Below are positions 1-9,000 of a stretch of DNA of 64,000 nt, one piece after another. Under the pieces are notes generated by a model. It was not told where the DNA came from. It worked only from the letters and a program-made list of their open reading frames with translations, and ran no database searches. The translations under genes were made by a program, and so were the position numbers. Every line of letters starts with the position of its first letter. Position 1 is the first letter of the stretch. Origin of the DNA: an uncultured Gemmiger sp. (GTDB lineage: Bacteria; Bacillota; Clostridia; Oscillospirales; Ruminococcaceae); the NCBI GenBank assembly GCA_944386495.1, contig CALXBE010000005.1, positions 49,389 through 113,388 of the forward strand, in the 5' to 3' direction.

Positions 1-229
1 GGAACTTATCGGGGAGGTGCTGGGGGTCATTCAGCAGCTGGCCGCTGAGGGCCGGACCATGCTGGTGGTCACCCACGAAATGCGGTTTGCCCGGAATGTG
101 TCCACCCACACCCTCTTTATGGAGGGGGGCGTGGTGGTGGAGGAAGGCCCCACCAAAGAGGTGTTTGACCATCCCCGCCAGGAGCGGACCAAAGCCTTTT
201 TGCAGGGCCAGGAGGAATCCCGGGCCTGA
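1..229 (+). CDS. Amino-acid ABC transporter ATP-binding protein, C-terminal end (partial)
   Basis: This frame is already open at the left edge, so only about the last 75 residues are present. It ends in the typical tail of a GlnQ/HisP-type ATPase. An ELIGEV segment follows where the D-loop region would be, then the H-loop VVTHEM with its catalytic His, and finally the VVEEGPTKEVF and HPRQERTKAFL blocks common to polar amino-acid importers. The Walker A and B motifs lie upstream, outside the window. The next gene is a matching substrate-binding lipoprotein 33 bases downstream, so the two form one importer operon. The permease is presumably upstream. Confidence 0.9.
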   Translation, partial: ELIGEVLGVIQQLAAEGRTMLVVTHEMRFARNVSTHTLFMEGGVVVEEGPTKEVFDHPRQERTKAFLQGQEESRA

Positions 230-262
230 ATTTGAATTGAAAACAGAGAAGGAGAAACCAAA

Positions 263-1078
263 ATGAAAAAGAAACTTGCACTTTTGCTGGCAGCGGTACT
301 GCTGCTGGCCTTTACCGGCTGCGCTTCCACCCAGGAGACCCAGACTCAGGAGGAATCCCAGGCTGTGGACCAGCTGACCGCCATCCAGGAAAAGGGTGAA
401 ATCGTCATTGCCATGGAGGGGACCTGGGCTCCCTGGACCTACCACGACGACACCGATACCCTGGTAGGATTTGACACTGAGGTGGGCCAGGCTATCGCCG
501 AGAAGCTGGGAGTCAAGGCTACCTTTGTGGAGGGTGAATGGGACAGCCTTTTCGCTGGTCTGGACAGCGGCCGGTATGACATTGTCATCAACGGGGTGGA
601 GGTAACCGATGCCCGGGCCGAGAAATATGATTTCGGCACCCCCTACTGCTTTATCCGGACTGCTCTCATCGTCCGGGGAGACAACACCGACATTGCCTCC
701 TTTGAGGACCTGGAAGGAAAGACCACCTGCAACAGCATTGCCAGCACCTACATGGACCTGGCCGAAAGCTACGGCGCTACTGCCACCGGCGTGGATACCC
801 TGGAAGAGACCCTCCAGATGGTGCTGGCCGGCCGGGCTGATGCCACCCTCAACGCAGATGTCTCCTTCTATGACTACATGAATGTACATCCCGAGGCTGA
901 CCTGAAAGTGGTGGCCCTGACCGAGGAAGCCAGCCAGGTTGCCATCCCGGTGCGGAAAGGGGAGGAGAGCGCTTCCCTCCGGGCAGCCATTGACACCGCC
1001 ATTGAGGAACTGCGGGAGGACGGCACTCTGGCCCAGCTGAGCGAGAAGTACTTCGGCAGCGACATTACCGCTGAATAA
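263..1078 (+). CDS. Amino-acid ABC transporter substrate-binding lipoprotein
   Basis: The 271-residue protein has a Lys-rich N-terminus, a hydrophobic stretch and the lipobox LAFTGC (Cys at residue 20), so it should be a lipoprotein anchored outside the membrane. The mature part is a bacterial solute-binding family 3 domain. It shows the usual blocks: AMEGTWAPWTYHD near the start, GFDTEVGQAIAEKLG, FAGLDSGRYDIVINGVEVTDARAEKYDF and a C-terminal LSEKYFGSDIT. The family binds polar amino acids; the exact ligand cannot be read from the sequence. It follows the ATPase end and its stop overlaps the next start by one base. Confidence 0.93.
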   Translation: MKKKLALLLAAVLLLAFTGCASTQETQTQEESQAVDQLTAIQEKGEIVIAMEGTWAPWTYHDDTDTLVGFDTEVGQAIAEKLGVKATFVEGEWDSLFAGLDSGRYDIVINGVEVTDARAEKYDFGTPYCFIRTALIVRGDNTDIASFEDLEGKTTCNSIASTYMDLAESYGATATGVDTLEETLQMVLAGRADATLNADVSFYDYMNVHPEADLKVVALTEEASQVAIPVRKGEESASLRAAIDTAIEELREDGTLAQLSEKYFGSDITAE

Positions 1079-2469
1079 TGGGAAACAGATATCTGGAGCA
1101 AATGCGGGCAGGAGAAACTCTTTCTCCTGCCCAGCAGCTCTGTATGACGGTCCAGCTGAGCATTCCGGCCATGCTGGCCCAGGTATCCTCCATCGCCATG
1201 CAGTATATTGATGCTTCCATGGTGGGACATCTGGGCGCCAACGCCAGCGGGTCCATTGGCCTGGTGTCCAGCACTACCTGGCTGTTCGGAGGGCTGTGCA
1301 GCGCCGCGGCCATCGGTTTTACTGTCCAGGTGGCCCAGAGCATCGGAGCCGGGAAGGACCAGCAGGCCCGGAGCCTGGTGCGCCAGGGTCTGGTGGCTAC
1401 CCTTGGGTTCAGCCTTCTTCTGCTGGGAATCGGGGTCTCCCTCAGCAGCGGCCTTCCCGCCTGGCTGGGAGGCGAGCCGGACATCTGCCCGGATGCCAGC
1501 CGGTATTTTCTGGTGTACAGCCTTACCCTCCCGGTGACCATGTCCAACTACCTGACCGGAGGAATGATTCAGTGCAGCGGAAACATGAAGCTGCCCAGCT
1601 TCCTCCATGTGGTCATGTGTCTGCTGGATGTGGTGTTCAACAGCCTGCTCATTTTCCCCACCCGCCAGGTGTGGGGCTTCACTCTCCCCGGCGCCGGGCT
1701 GGGGGTGATGGGGGCAGCCCTGGGAACCTCTCTGGCCCAGCTGACGGTGGGAATTATCCTTCTCGGGTATCTGCTGGCAGGTCCCCAGGTCCTGGCCCTT
1801 CGCCGGGAGGAAAAGCTGGTATTCTCTCCTCAGCAGCTGAAACGGGCGGTGAAAATCAGCCTGCCGGTGGGCTGTGAGCAGTTCATTATGTGCAGCGCCT
1901 ATGTTATGGCTACCCGAATCGTCAGCCCCCTGGGGACCATTGCCATTGCGGCCAACAGCTTTGCTGTAACGGCGGAAAGCCTTTGTTATATGCCGGGATA
2001 TGGCATCGGAACAGCTGCCACCACCCTCATCGGTCAGAGCGTAGGGGCAGGCCGGAAGGACCTGACCCGCCGCCTGGCCTGGCTGACCACCGGCCTGGGC
2101 GTGGGAATCATGACGGTGAGCGGGGCGCTTATGTATCTCTTTGCCCCTGCCATGATGGCTCTGCTCACCCCCGACCCTTCCATCCGGGCGCTGGGAGCGG
2201 CCATGCTACGGATCGAAGCCTTTGCGGAACCCCTTTACGGAGCCTCCATTGTGGCGGCAGGCGCTTTCCGGGGCGCAGGGGACACCTTTATGCCCAGCTG
2301 CTTTAACTTTTTGAGCATGTGGTGTGTCCGGATCCCCCTGTCTGCTTTCCTGGCACCCCGGATGGGATTGCAGGGAGTATGGCTGGCCATGTGCATTGAA
2401 CTCTGCTTCCGGGGCCTTTTGTATCTGGGACGGATGAAAGGCCGGGGCTGGATGAAAGAAAAACTGTAA
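1078..2469 (+). CDS. MATE family efflux transporter
   Basis: This 463-residue polytopic membrane protein is a multidrug and toxic-compound extrusion transporter (DinF/NorM-like), which exports small molecules using an Na+ or H+ gradient. It has the two-fold repeated 12-helix pattern of the family, with paired blocks such as QYIDASMVGHLGANASGSIG in the first half and IGTAATTLIGQSVGAGRKD in the second. The ATG shares its A with the stop of the binding-protein gene (TAATG), so translation is coupled. A link to amino-acid uptake is possible but not shown. A terminator follows directly. A second MATE gene lies at 5755-7140. Confidence 0.93.
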   Translation: MGNRYLEQMRAGETLSPAQQLCMTVQLSIPAMLAQVSSIAMQYIDASMVGHLGANASGSIGLVSSTTWLFGGLCSAAAIGFTVQVAQSIGAGKDQQARSLVRQGLVATLGFSLLLLGIGVSLSSGLPAWLGGEPDICPDASRYFLVYSLTLPVTMSNYLTGGMIQCSGNMKLPSFLHVVMCLLDVVFNSLLIFPTRQVWGFTLPGAGLGVMGAALGTSLAQLTVGIILLGYLLAGPQVLALRREEKLVFSPQQLKRAVKISLPVGCEQFIMCSAYVMATRIVSPLGTIAIAANSFAVTAESLCYMPGYGIGTAATTLIGQSVGAGRKDLTRRLAWLTTGLGVGIMTVSGALMYLFAPAMMALLTPDPSIRALGAAMLRIEAFAEPLYGASIVAAGAFRGAGDTFMPSCFNFLSMWCVRIPLSAFLAPRMGLQGVWLAMCIELCFRGLLYLGRMKGRGWMKEKL

Positions 2470-2507
2470 AAGAAAGCCCTGGCTGAAAAAGTCGGGGCTT
2501 CTTTTTT
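2470..2507 (+). terminator. Rho-independent terminator after the MATE gene
   Basis: A hairpin with arms AAGAAAGCCC (2470-2479, one bulged A) and GGGCTTCTT (2495-2503) is followed by a run of T. It ends the amino-acid transporter/MATE transcript. Confidence 0.75.
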
Positions 2508-2515
2508 CCGAATTG

Positions 2516-2544
2516 TTGCCAAGGGGTAAACACCGGGGTATAAT
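2516..2544 (+). promoter_or_regulatory. Sigma-A-type promoter of the VTC/DUF4956/CotH operon
   Basis: A TTGCCA -35 box (2516-2521), a 17-base spacer and a perfect TATAAT -10 box (2539-2544) lie just upstream of the VTC-domain gene. Confidence 0.7.
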
Positions 2545-2580
2545 AATAGCATTGTGAAAAAAGACGAAGGAGGAAGAAGA

Positions 2581-3261
2581 TTGCTGCGGGTAGAAGATAA
2601 ATATTGCTGCTCGGAACAGGAGCTGACCCTCCTTCAAAGGCGGCTGGAAGTGGTGTTGGCCGCAGACACCAACCAGAAATCCCCCTTGGGATACAAGGTG
2701 ACCAGCGTGTATTTTGATGATTACCGGGACTCCAAGCTGGGGGACAATATCAGCGGGGTGAGCCACCGGAACAAATACCGCATCCGGATTTATGACGACA
2801 GCTTTGATACCATCAAGCTGGAAGTCAAATACAAGGCATATAACCGGGTGGCAAAGCTGGGGAGGACCATCACCTACGAGGAGATGGCACAGCTGCTCCG
2901 GGGCAGAAAAATACCGGATTCCAATCCGGGACCGGACAACCCGGTCACCCTGTTCAACCTGGCCATAGAGCAGGATATGCTCCGGCCCAAGGTCATTGTG
3001 GAGTATGACCGGAAAGCCTTTATTTACCCGGCAGGGAATGTGCGGATCACCCTGGACCGGAATGTGCGGCGGAGCCGGGACCTGGAAAAATTTCTGGAAG
3101 GGAACAAGGGCGTTTATTCCCCCGTTCCGGGAACCGACCGGGTATTGGAAGTAAAATATGATTCTTTCCTGCCCGACTTTGTGGCAGGGCTTCTGGAAAC
3201 GGGAAACCTGAACCAGAGCAGTTATTCAAAATACGGCATGAGCCGGATAATGGAGGGATAA
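2581..3261 (+). CDS. VTC-domain (polyphosphate polymerase-like) protein
   Basis: The 226-residue protein resembles the VTC catalytic tunnel domain, which in yeast Vtc4 makes polyphosphate from ATP. The expected charged residues are in order: RVEDKY at the N-terminus, SVYFDDY, HRNKYRIRIYD, IKLEVKYK, KVIVEYDRKAF, VRITLDRNV and a C-terminal LEVKYDSFLPD. I place the start at TTG 2581 because AAGGAGG (2567-2573) is 7 bases upstream; a GTG at 2554 is in frame but has no ribosome site. Four bases separate it from the DUF4956 gene, and CotH follows. Bacterial VTC/DUF4956/CotH trios are common, but the product of the bacterial enzyme is not well established. Confidence 0.88.
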   Translation: MLRVEDKYCCSEQELTLLQRRLEVVLAADTNQKSPLGYKVTSVYFDDYRDSKLGDNISGVSHRNKYRIRIYDDSFDTIKLEVKYKAYNRVAKLGRTITYEEMAQLLRGRKIPDSNPGPDNPVTLFNLAIEQDMLRPKVIVEYDRKAFIYPAGNVRITLDRNVRRSRDLEKFLEGNKGVYSPVPGTDRVLEVKYDSFLPDFVAGLLETGNLNQSSYSKYGMSRIMEG

Positions 3262-3265
3262 GACC

Positions 3266-3949
3266 ATGTCCTTTAAGGATATTTTCAAGTCAAGCGTATA
3301 CGAAGCCTTTGCAGGAGGCGCCACCCAGCTGGATGGGGTGGGTATCCTGGTGATTCTGGCAGTGGCCGGATTGATTGGCATTTATATCTATTGGATTTAC
3401 CGGCTTTCCTCCAAGGCAGCCTTTTATTCCCGGGACCTGAATGTGTCCCTGGCCATTATGCCGGTCATCATTGCCTCCATCATGGTGGCCATGCAGGCCA
3501 GCCTTCTGGTCTCTCTGGGCATGGTGGGTGCCTTGTCCATTGTCCGTTTCCGGAATGCGGTGAAGAATCCCATGGACCTGGTCTACCTGTTCTGGAGTGT
3601 CAGCGCCGGCATTATCTGCGGAGTAGGACTGCACACCCTGGCTGTCTGCCTCTGCGTTATCACTACCCTGCTGCTTATGGGGCTTCAGTCTCTTCCCAGC
3701 ATCAAGGCATCCTCGGTGCTGGTCCTGCGCAGCCGGGAACGGAATCTGGACTGGGAAGCCATTGAAAAGATGGTCAAGGAAAACACTTCCCGCTGCAAGC
3801 AGAAGGCCCGGAGCTTCCAGGCTGGGGAAACGGAAGTAATTTACGAACTGACCACCAAGAAAGAACAGGAACTTTTGGACCAGCTTCAGAGTGTACCGGG
3901 ACTTCAGTATGTGGGAATCCTCTCCCATGACGGGGAATACCGGGTCTGA
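3266..3949 (+). CDS. DUF4956 family membrane protein
   Basis: The 227 residues include about four hydrophobic helices in the first 150, containing the family block LVSLGMVGALSIVRFRNAVKNP, followed by a soluble C-terminal domain of about 75 residues. The function is unknown. DUF4956 proteins are usually encoded with VTC-domain and CotH proteins, as here, so this may be the membrane partner of a polymer-synthesis or export system. That role is inferred from gene order only. Confidence 0.88.
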   Translation: MSFKDIFKSSVYEAFAGGATQLDGVGILVILAVAGLIGIYIYWIYRLSSKAAFYSRDLNVSLAIMPVIIASIMVAMQASLLVSLGMVGALSIVRFRNAVKNPMDLVYLFWSVSAGIICGVGLHTLAVCLCVITTLLLMGLQSLPSIKASSVLVLRSRERNLDWEAIEKMVKENTSRCKQKARSFQAGETEVIYELTTKKEQELLDQLQSVPGLQYVGILSHDGEYRV

Positions 3950-3960
3950 GGGCAGGAGGA

Positions 3961-5697
3961 ATGATCAAGAAAATTGCCCTTCTGGTGATGCTGGGGGCGG
4001 CCGCAGCGGTGCTGGGTCTGGGACTGTGGTATGAAAGTATTCCCCTCCGGTTTGAGGAGGGCCGGTCTGATCTTCCTGCCCTGGCCTTCAACGACCAGAT
4101 GATGGATGAAACCATAGAGCCTTTCTGTCAGGATGGGGTCTGGTACTATTGCCTGCCTGGGTATATTGAAACGCAGAAAATCCTTCTGCCCTGGGGTACG
4201 GAAAAGGAACTGCAGGTGGACGGAAAATCCGCTTCCCTGGTTTGGAGCTGGGAAGAGGAAAAAACCTATACATTCACCTGGAAAGGTCAGGACTATCAGG
4301 TCCAGTTCCTCCGTAATTCTCAGCTGCCCACCCTTTTTATCCATACAGAGAGCGGCAGCCTGGAAGAGATTCACCGGAGCAAAAACCATGAGGAGACCGG
4401 GCATCTGCTGGCGCTGGATGCATCCGGAACGGTGGAATATCAAGGCGACCTGAAACGGATCAAGGGCCGGGGAAACAGTACCTTTTCCGATTATGACAAG
4501 AAGCCCTATTCCATCAAACTGGAGGAGTCCTTCTCCCTGGCAGGGCTGGAGGAGTCCAAGGACTATACCCTTCTGGCACTGGCTTTTGACGGAGACAAAA
4601 TCCACTCCAAACTGGGATTGGAGGTGGCTTCGGCTCTGGGAGAAAATGATACCGAAGCCCAGTGGGTGGCGCTCTATATCAACGGGGAATGGCGTGGCCT
4701 TTACCTGCTGGCTACCTCGGTGTCTCACCTGGACCAGTTCCAGGAGGAGGGGGCTGTCCTGCTGGAAAAGGATATGGAGAGCCGATATCTGGAATCCGGG
4801 AACGGATTTACTACCCAGGACGGGAACCACTTCTCCGTTAAGCGGCCTCAGGAAATCAATGAAAATGATTTGACCCAGCTGGAGAACAGAATCAACCAGA
4901 TAGAAACCTCTATCCTGGCGGGTAAGCCGGATTTTGAGATGATGGACCTGGACTCCTTCGCAGTGCAGATTCTTACGGAGGAAGTAACCCGGAATTTTGA
5001 TGCCTACAAAACCAGCAGTTTTTATTACTATCTGCCCGGGGATGATACCCTCTATGCCGGTCCCATGTGGGACTATGACGGAGCCTTTGGAGAATTTACC
5101 CGGCTGGGAATTTGGTGGAATGACCCGGCGGGCATCCTGCTGGAGGATACTCCGGAAATGTTTGCCGCCGACGGCCGGCTGACCTGGCCGGTCTACCTGT
5201 ACCAGAATGAAACCTTCAAAAAGCGGATGAAGGAAATCTATGCCCAGTCTCTGACAGAACTGAGGGCTTTGGCAGAGAAAATTCCGCAGTACGAAGAGTT
5301 TATCCAGGATTCCGTCCTGTGTGACCAGCTTCGCTGGCCGGCCAGTTCCGGCCTGGCCCACGAGGGAAAATATGTCAAGTGGGAAAATAATGTCCGGTAT
5401 CTGAGATACTTCTTCGGGCAGCGGCTGAACAGCCTGTGTGAAGCCTGGAATATTTCCTGGGACCCCATTTCCTTTATGGGAAACGGGTCGGTCCACACCG
5501 TCACCTTTACCCGGGACGGGGAACAGGTGGCACAGATGGAGGTGAAGGACGGCACCCTGCTGGGATGGCAGGATACGGAATCGTTCTACCCTCAGGGGTA
5601 TTACCTGATTACCCAGTATGGGGGACTGTTCACCCTGGACCTCCCGGTGCTGGAGGACTGCACCCTGGATATCGTGCTGAATCCTCCTGCAAATTGA
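3961..5697 (+). CDS. CotH kinase family protein, membrane-anchored
   Basis: The 578-residue protein has an N-terminal signal anchor (MIKKIALLVMLGAAAAVLGL) and a long extracytoplasmic CotH domain. CotH proteins are atypical kinases; Bacillus CotH phosphorylates spore coat proteins. Visible family marks are the RIKGRGNSTF block with DKKPYSIKLEE, the ALYINGEWRGLYLL segment and the MWDYDGAFGEF segment carrying metal-binding Asp residues. AGGAGG lies only one base before the ATG, which is unusually close, so the true start could be slightly downstream. It is the last gene of the VTC operon and is followed by a terminator. Confidence 0.9.
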   Translation: MIKKIALLVMLGAAAAVLGLGLWYESIPLRFEEGRSDLPALAFNDQMMDETIEPFCQDGVWYYCLPGYIETQKILLPWGTEKELQVDGKSASLVWSWEEEKTYTFTWKGQDYQVQFLRNSQLPTLFIHTESGSLEEIHRSKNHEETGHLLALDASGTVEYQGDLKRIKGRGNSTFSDYDKKPYSIKLEESFSLAGLEESKDYTLLALAFDGDKIHSKLGLEVASALGENDTEAQWVALYINGEWRGLYLLATSVSHLDQFQEEGAVLLEKDMESRYLESGNGFTTQDGNHFSVKRPQEINENDLTQLENRINQIETSILAGKPDFEMMDLDSFAVQILTEEVTRNFDAYKTSSFYYYLPGDDTLYAGPMWDYDGAFGEFTRLGIWWNDPAGILLEDTPEMFAADGRLTWPVYLYQNETFKKRMKEIYAQSLTELRALAEKIPQYEEFIQDSVLCDQLRWPASSGLAHEGKYVKWENNVRYLRYFFGQRLNSLCEAWNISWDPISFMGNGSVHTVTFTRDGEQVAQMEVKDGTLLGWQDTESFYPQGYYLITQYGGLFTLDLPVLEDCTLDIVLNPPAN

Positions 5698-5702
5698 ATA
5701 AA

Positions 5703-5736
5703 AAATACCCGGCTCAAGAGAACCGGGTATTTTTTT
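5703..5736 (+). terminator. Rho-independent terminator after cotH
   Basis: Arms AAATACCCGG (5703-5712) and CCGGGTATTT (5723-5732) are followed by a T-run. The leading A-run means it could also work for the convergent MATE gene. Confidence 0.88.
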
Positions 5737-5754
5737 ATGGTCTGTTAATCAATC

Positions 5755-7140
5755 TTAATCGTGGTGGACGGGAAGCTGGGCTTCCTTTTCCGCTTTTACA
5801 AATACGCTGCGGATGGCAAAGATGGCGGCAATGGCCATGACCAGCTCAGCGGCGGGCTGGGCGTAGGGCAGGCCGTAGAGGGGGACCAGGAAATTGAGCA
5901 GGTACATGAGGGGAATTTCCAGCACCAGTTTCCGGGCCAGGGCAAAGAAGAGGGCGTAGCTGCCCATGCCCACAGCCTGGTAAAGACCCAGCCCCAGGAA
6001 ATCCAGGCCCAGCAGGGGAACGCTGAGGCACATTCCTTTCAGGAACACGGAACCGTAGGCGATGGTTTCGGGGTCATCAATAAAGAGCCGGACGGCGTAA
6101 TCGCTGAACAGGAAGAAGATGACACAGCAGGAAATCAGGGCTGTCATGCAGATTTTCAGGGTGAAGTTGAAAGCGCTCTTCATCCGCTGGGGCTTTTTGG
6201 CAGCGTAGGTATAGCTGACCAGGGGCATGATGCCCTGGCTCATGCCCTGCATCACATAGAAGGGGACCATGTTCAGCTTGCTGCAGATTCCCATGGCGGC
6301 CAGAACGGCGGCGCCATAGGGGGCGGCCAGATTGTTGAGGATGGTGCTGCCAATCACATTGAGAATGTTCTGGACCGAGGCGGGAACACCCACGGCAAAA
6401 ACGCCGGTGACCACCATTCCCCGCAGGTGAAGCAGTTCCCGGGGATCGATGCAGACCAGGGTCTTGCCCCGGCGGACGGCAAAGTAGACCAGGAAGTAGA
6501 GAACTGCAAAGCAGTTGCTCAGGAAGGTGGCAAGGGCGGCGCCGGTGCTGCCCATCTCAAAGCCGATGATAAAGATGGGGTCCAGAATAATGTTGAGGAA
6601 GCAGCCGCTCATGGTGCCGATACTGGCATGGAGGGCACTGCCCTCGCTTCGCACCATGTAGGCGCAAACCACATTCAGAATAGCGGGGATGGCGCCCAGG
6701 CTTACGGTCCAGCCCAGGTAGGTGCTGGTGGGGTCGGCGGTGGTGGCATCACAGCCCAGCAGGGCCAGCAGCGGGGCCATAAACAGGGTGGCCAGAATGC
6801 TGAAAATAAGGCCTCCGGCCAGTGACCCCCAGAATCCGAAAGAACTGCTTTGGCGCAGGGTCTTGTAATCGCCCCGGCCCAGGGCACGGCTCATCATGCT
6901 GCTGCAGCCTACCCCGAACAGATTGTTGACGGCGTTAAAGGCAAGCAATACCGGGGCAGCCAGGGTGACGGCGGCGGTCTGGACCGGGTCGTTGAGCAGA
7001 CCTACGAAATAGGTGTCCGCCATGCTGTAGGCTAAGGACACCAGACTGCCCGCAACGGTGGGCAGAGACAGGGTGAAAACCGCTCTGGGGATGGAATAAT
7101 TTTCAAACAGATCCAGGCGGGCAGATTGGGTTCCGGCCAT
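5755..7140 (-). CDS. MATE family efflux transporter
   Basis: The 461-residue, 12-helix protein has the MATE marks near the N-terminus (SLAYSMADTYFVGLLND), a FGVGCSSMMSRALGRGDY block and SYTYAAKKPQRMKSAF in the second half. It is more like the MepA/YPNT clade than the first MATE protein at 1078-2469, so the two are not a recent duplication. It is transcribed alone, convergent with cotH and divergent from the ketopantoate-reductase gene, with its own promoter. Confidence 0.93.
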   Translation of the reverse strand: MAGTQSARLDLFENYSIPRAVFTLSLPTVAGSLVSLAYSMADTYFVGLLNDPVQTAAVTLAAPVLLAFNAVNNLFGVGCSSMMSRALGRGDYKTLRQSSSFGFWGSLAGGLIFSILATLFMAPLLALLGCDATTADPTSTYLGWTVSLGAIPAILNVVCAYMVRSEGSALHASIGTMSGCFLNIILDPIFIIGFEMGSTGAALATFLSNCFAVLYFLVYFAVRRGKTLVCIDPRELLHLRGMVVTGVFAVGVPASVQNILNVIGSTILNNLAAPYGAAVLAAMGICSKLNMVPFYVMQGMSQGIMPLVSYTYAAKKPQRMKSAFNFTLKICMTALISCCVIFFLFSDYAVRLFIDDPETIAYGSVFLKGMCLSVPLLGLDFLGLGLYQAVGMGSYALFFALARKLVLEIPLMYLLNFLVPLYGLPYAQPAAELVMAIAAIFAIRSVFVKAEKEAQLPVHHD

Positions 7141-7180
7141 AGTTACACTCCTATTCCTTTGATTTTATCCGATTCTATCT

Positions 7181-7208
7181 ATTATATTACAACCAAAAAC
7201 AAAATCAA
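7181..7208 (-). promoter_or_regulatory. Promoter of the minus-strand MATE gene
   Basis: Read on the minus strand: TTGATT (7208-7203), a 16-base spacer and TATAAT (7186-7181), about 40 bases before the ATG at 7140. Confidence 0.65.
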
Positions 7209-7230
7209 GGGCGTGGCTGGAAAGAAAGGA

Positions 7231-7259
7231 TGGTCATTTCTTCCAGGCTGTGGTATGAT
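7231..7259 (+). promoter_or_regulatory. Promoter of the PanE-like gene, with a leader hairpin
   Basis: TGGTCA (7231-7236), a 17-base spacer and TATGAT (7254-7259) preceded by TGG, an extended -10. In the leader, CTGTCT (7278-7283) can pair with AGACAG (7292-7297) just before the ribosome site. Confidence 0.55.
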
Positions 7260-7311
7260 GAAACTGTAATTATGACACTGTCTGCCCTTATAGACAGAGA
7301 AGGAGCATATC

Positions 7312-8217
7312 ATGAATGAAATCCGCCGGACGGCTGTTTTGGGACTGGGAGCACTGGGAATCCTGTTCGGAATCCCCATGCAGGAACATTCGCAGGTCCA
7401 GGTGATTGCGGATGAAGACCGAATCCGCCGGTATCAGGCCCAGCCGGGCCGGTGCAACGGCAAGCCCTACGCCTTCGACTATGTTCTGCCCAGCCGGGGG
7501 GAACCGGTGGACCTGATTCTGGTGGCCACCAAGGCCACTGCCCTGGAACAGGCCCTGCCTCAGCTGGAACACTTTGTGGGCCCGGATACCGTGATTCTCA
7601 GTCTCCTCAACGGAATCACCAGCGAGGAAAAAATCGAGGCCCGGTACCCCGGCCATACCCTCTGGAGCGTAGCCATCGGAATGGACGCCACCCGGATGGG
7701 GCGGGACCTGGAATACAAAAATATGGGAATGATTCAGTTCGGGGAGAAAGATGGTTCCCTCACCCCCAGACTGGAACGGGTGAAGGAATACTTTGACCGG
7801 TGCGGCATTGAAAGCCAGGTCTGCACCGACATCCTCTACAAGCAGTGGCATAAGCTGATGGTGAATGTGGGACTGAACCAGACCTCCGCCGCTTTCGGCC
7901 TGACCTATGGGGGGCTTTGCAAAAAAGGGAAAGCCTATGATACCATGCTCCGGGCCATGGAGGAGACCATTGCCCTGGCCAATGCCAAGGGAATCCCTCT
8001 GCCCCCGGACAACCATACCCGGTGGCTGGATGCCAACCTGCCCACCTTCAAGGAGGACGGGCGGCCCAGCATGGGTCAGGATATTCTGGCGGGGCGGCCC
8101 ACCGAGGTGGAGGAATTCTCGGGAATCGTCCGCCGACTGGGCCGGGAATGCGGAATTCCCACCCCGGCCAACGACTTTTTCTATGCGACCATCCGGAACC
8201 TGGAGGAGAAGAACTGA
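7312..8217 (+). CDS. Ketopantoate reductase (PanE/ApbA) family protein
   Basis: The 301-residue enzyme-like protein has an N-terminal Rossmann fold with GLGALG at residues 11-16 for NAD(P)H, and the family's C-terminal helical domain. A KQWHKLMVN segment around residue 181 carries the conserved catalytic Lys. PanE reduces 2-dehydropantoate to pantoate in coenzyme A synthesis, but many relatives act on other 2-keto acids, and no panB/panC/panD genes are nearby. A family-level name is therefore safest. The start ATG has AAGGAG 7 bases upstream. Confidence 0.85.
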   Translation: MNEIRRTAVLGLGALGILFGIPMQEHSQVQVIADEDRIRRYQAQPGRCNGKPYAFDYVLPSRGEPVDLILVATKATALEQALPQLEHFVGPDTVILSLLNGITSEEKIEARYPGHTLWSVAIGMDATRMGRDLEYKNMGMIQFGEKDGSLTPRLERVKEYFDRCGIESQVCTDILYKQWHKLMVNVGLNQTSAAFGLTYGGLCKKGKAYDTMLRAMEETIALANAKGIPLPPDNHTRWLDANLPTFKEDGRPSMGQDILAGRPTEVEEFSGIVRRLGRECGIPTPANDFFYATIRNLEEKN

Positions 8218-8265
8218 ATTTCCTCCGGCATAACAGAGGCATAACAGAGGAAAGGGGGCAGAGCC

Positions 8266-8934
8266 ATGGACCCTGCCGTTTTTATCCCCGCTTTGGGTGT
8301 GTACGGAATCCTGCTTGCCAGACTGGTGGCCCGGATCAAGGACGAGGAAAAAGGGTACGGTAAGGAAAAAACGGCCTGCAGCATGGGGTTTGTGGCCCTG
8401 GCGGCCATTGCAGCCTTGGCGGGCAGCCGCCCCCGGGCCTTCCGGCAGCTGCTTCCGGCCCTTCTTCTCTGCCTTGCCGGGGATGTGATTTTGGCCCTTT
8501 ATAACCATGACCGCCGCCCCGGCCTTTTCCTGGGCGGACTGGTCAGCTTCCTGGGGGGCCACGCCTTTTTCATCTGGGGCCTCTGCCGGGTCCAGCCTCT
8601 GGGCTGGCCGGTTTTCCTGGCCGCCCTTCTGGGAGGATGCGGGGTGCTGGCCCTCAGCCGGCTGCCCTGCCTGAAACTGGGAAAAATGCTCCCCTGGACG
8701 GTGGTCTACGGCGGAGTGGTATCGGCCCTGGTGGGGAAAGCCTGCCAGCTGGCCTTTGGCATGGGGGAACCCTGGTGCTTTTTGGTGCTGGCAGGAGCGG
8801 TCCTGTTCTGGATTTCCGACCTGCTTATCCTCTTTCTCTACTTCTGGCCGGGCCGTCATCCCCGGATTCACGCTGCCAACCTGATCACCTACTATCTGGC
8901 TATGGCCTTCCTGGCCGTCAGCCTGGGATTCTGA
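8266..8934 (+). CDS. YhhN/TMEM86 family (lysoplasmalogenase-like) membrane protein
   Basis: The 222-residue protein has about eight hydrophobic helices. The conserved family positions are visible: LCLAGDVILAL in the third helix, FLGGLVSFLGGHAFFI, GAVLFWISDLLILFLYF with the SD pair, and a C-terminal TYYLAMAFLAVS. Animal TMEM86 members hydrolyse lysoplasmalogen; the bacterial function is mostly unknown. It lies 48 bases after the PanE-like gene on the same strand and probably shares its transcript. Confidence 0.78.
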   Translation: MDPAVFIPALGVYGILLARLVARIKDEEKGYGKEKTACSMGFVALAAIAALAGSRPRAFRQLLPALLLCLAGDVILALYNHDRRPGLFLGGLVSFLGGHAFFIWGLCRVQPLGWPVFLAALLGGCGVLALSRLPCLKLGKMLPWTVVYGGVVSALVGKACQLAFGMGEPWCFLVLAGAVLFWISDLLILFLYFWPGRHPRIHAANLITYYLAMAFLAVSLGF

Positions 8935-9000
8935 ATGATTTCGGCGCTCTCTGACAGATTCTGCCAGGGGGCGCCCTCTCTTTTGGGAGAGGGGAAAAGA

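Noticed and set aside
3904-5496. A 530-codon minus-strand frame opposite cotH
   Set aside because: No ribosome site or family match; it mirrors the codon bias of cotH.
8942-8996. Terminator between the YhhN gene and ruvC
   Set aside because: There is a G/C-rich hairpin, but no T-run follows on either strand.
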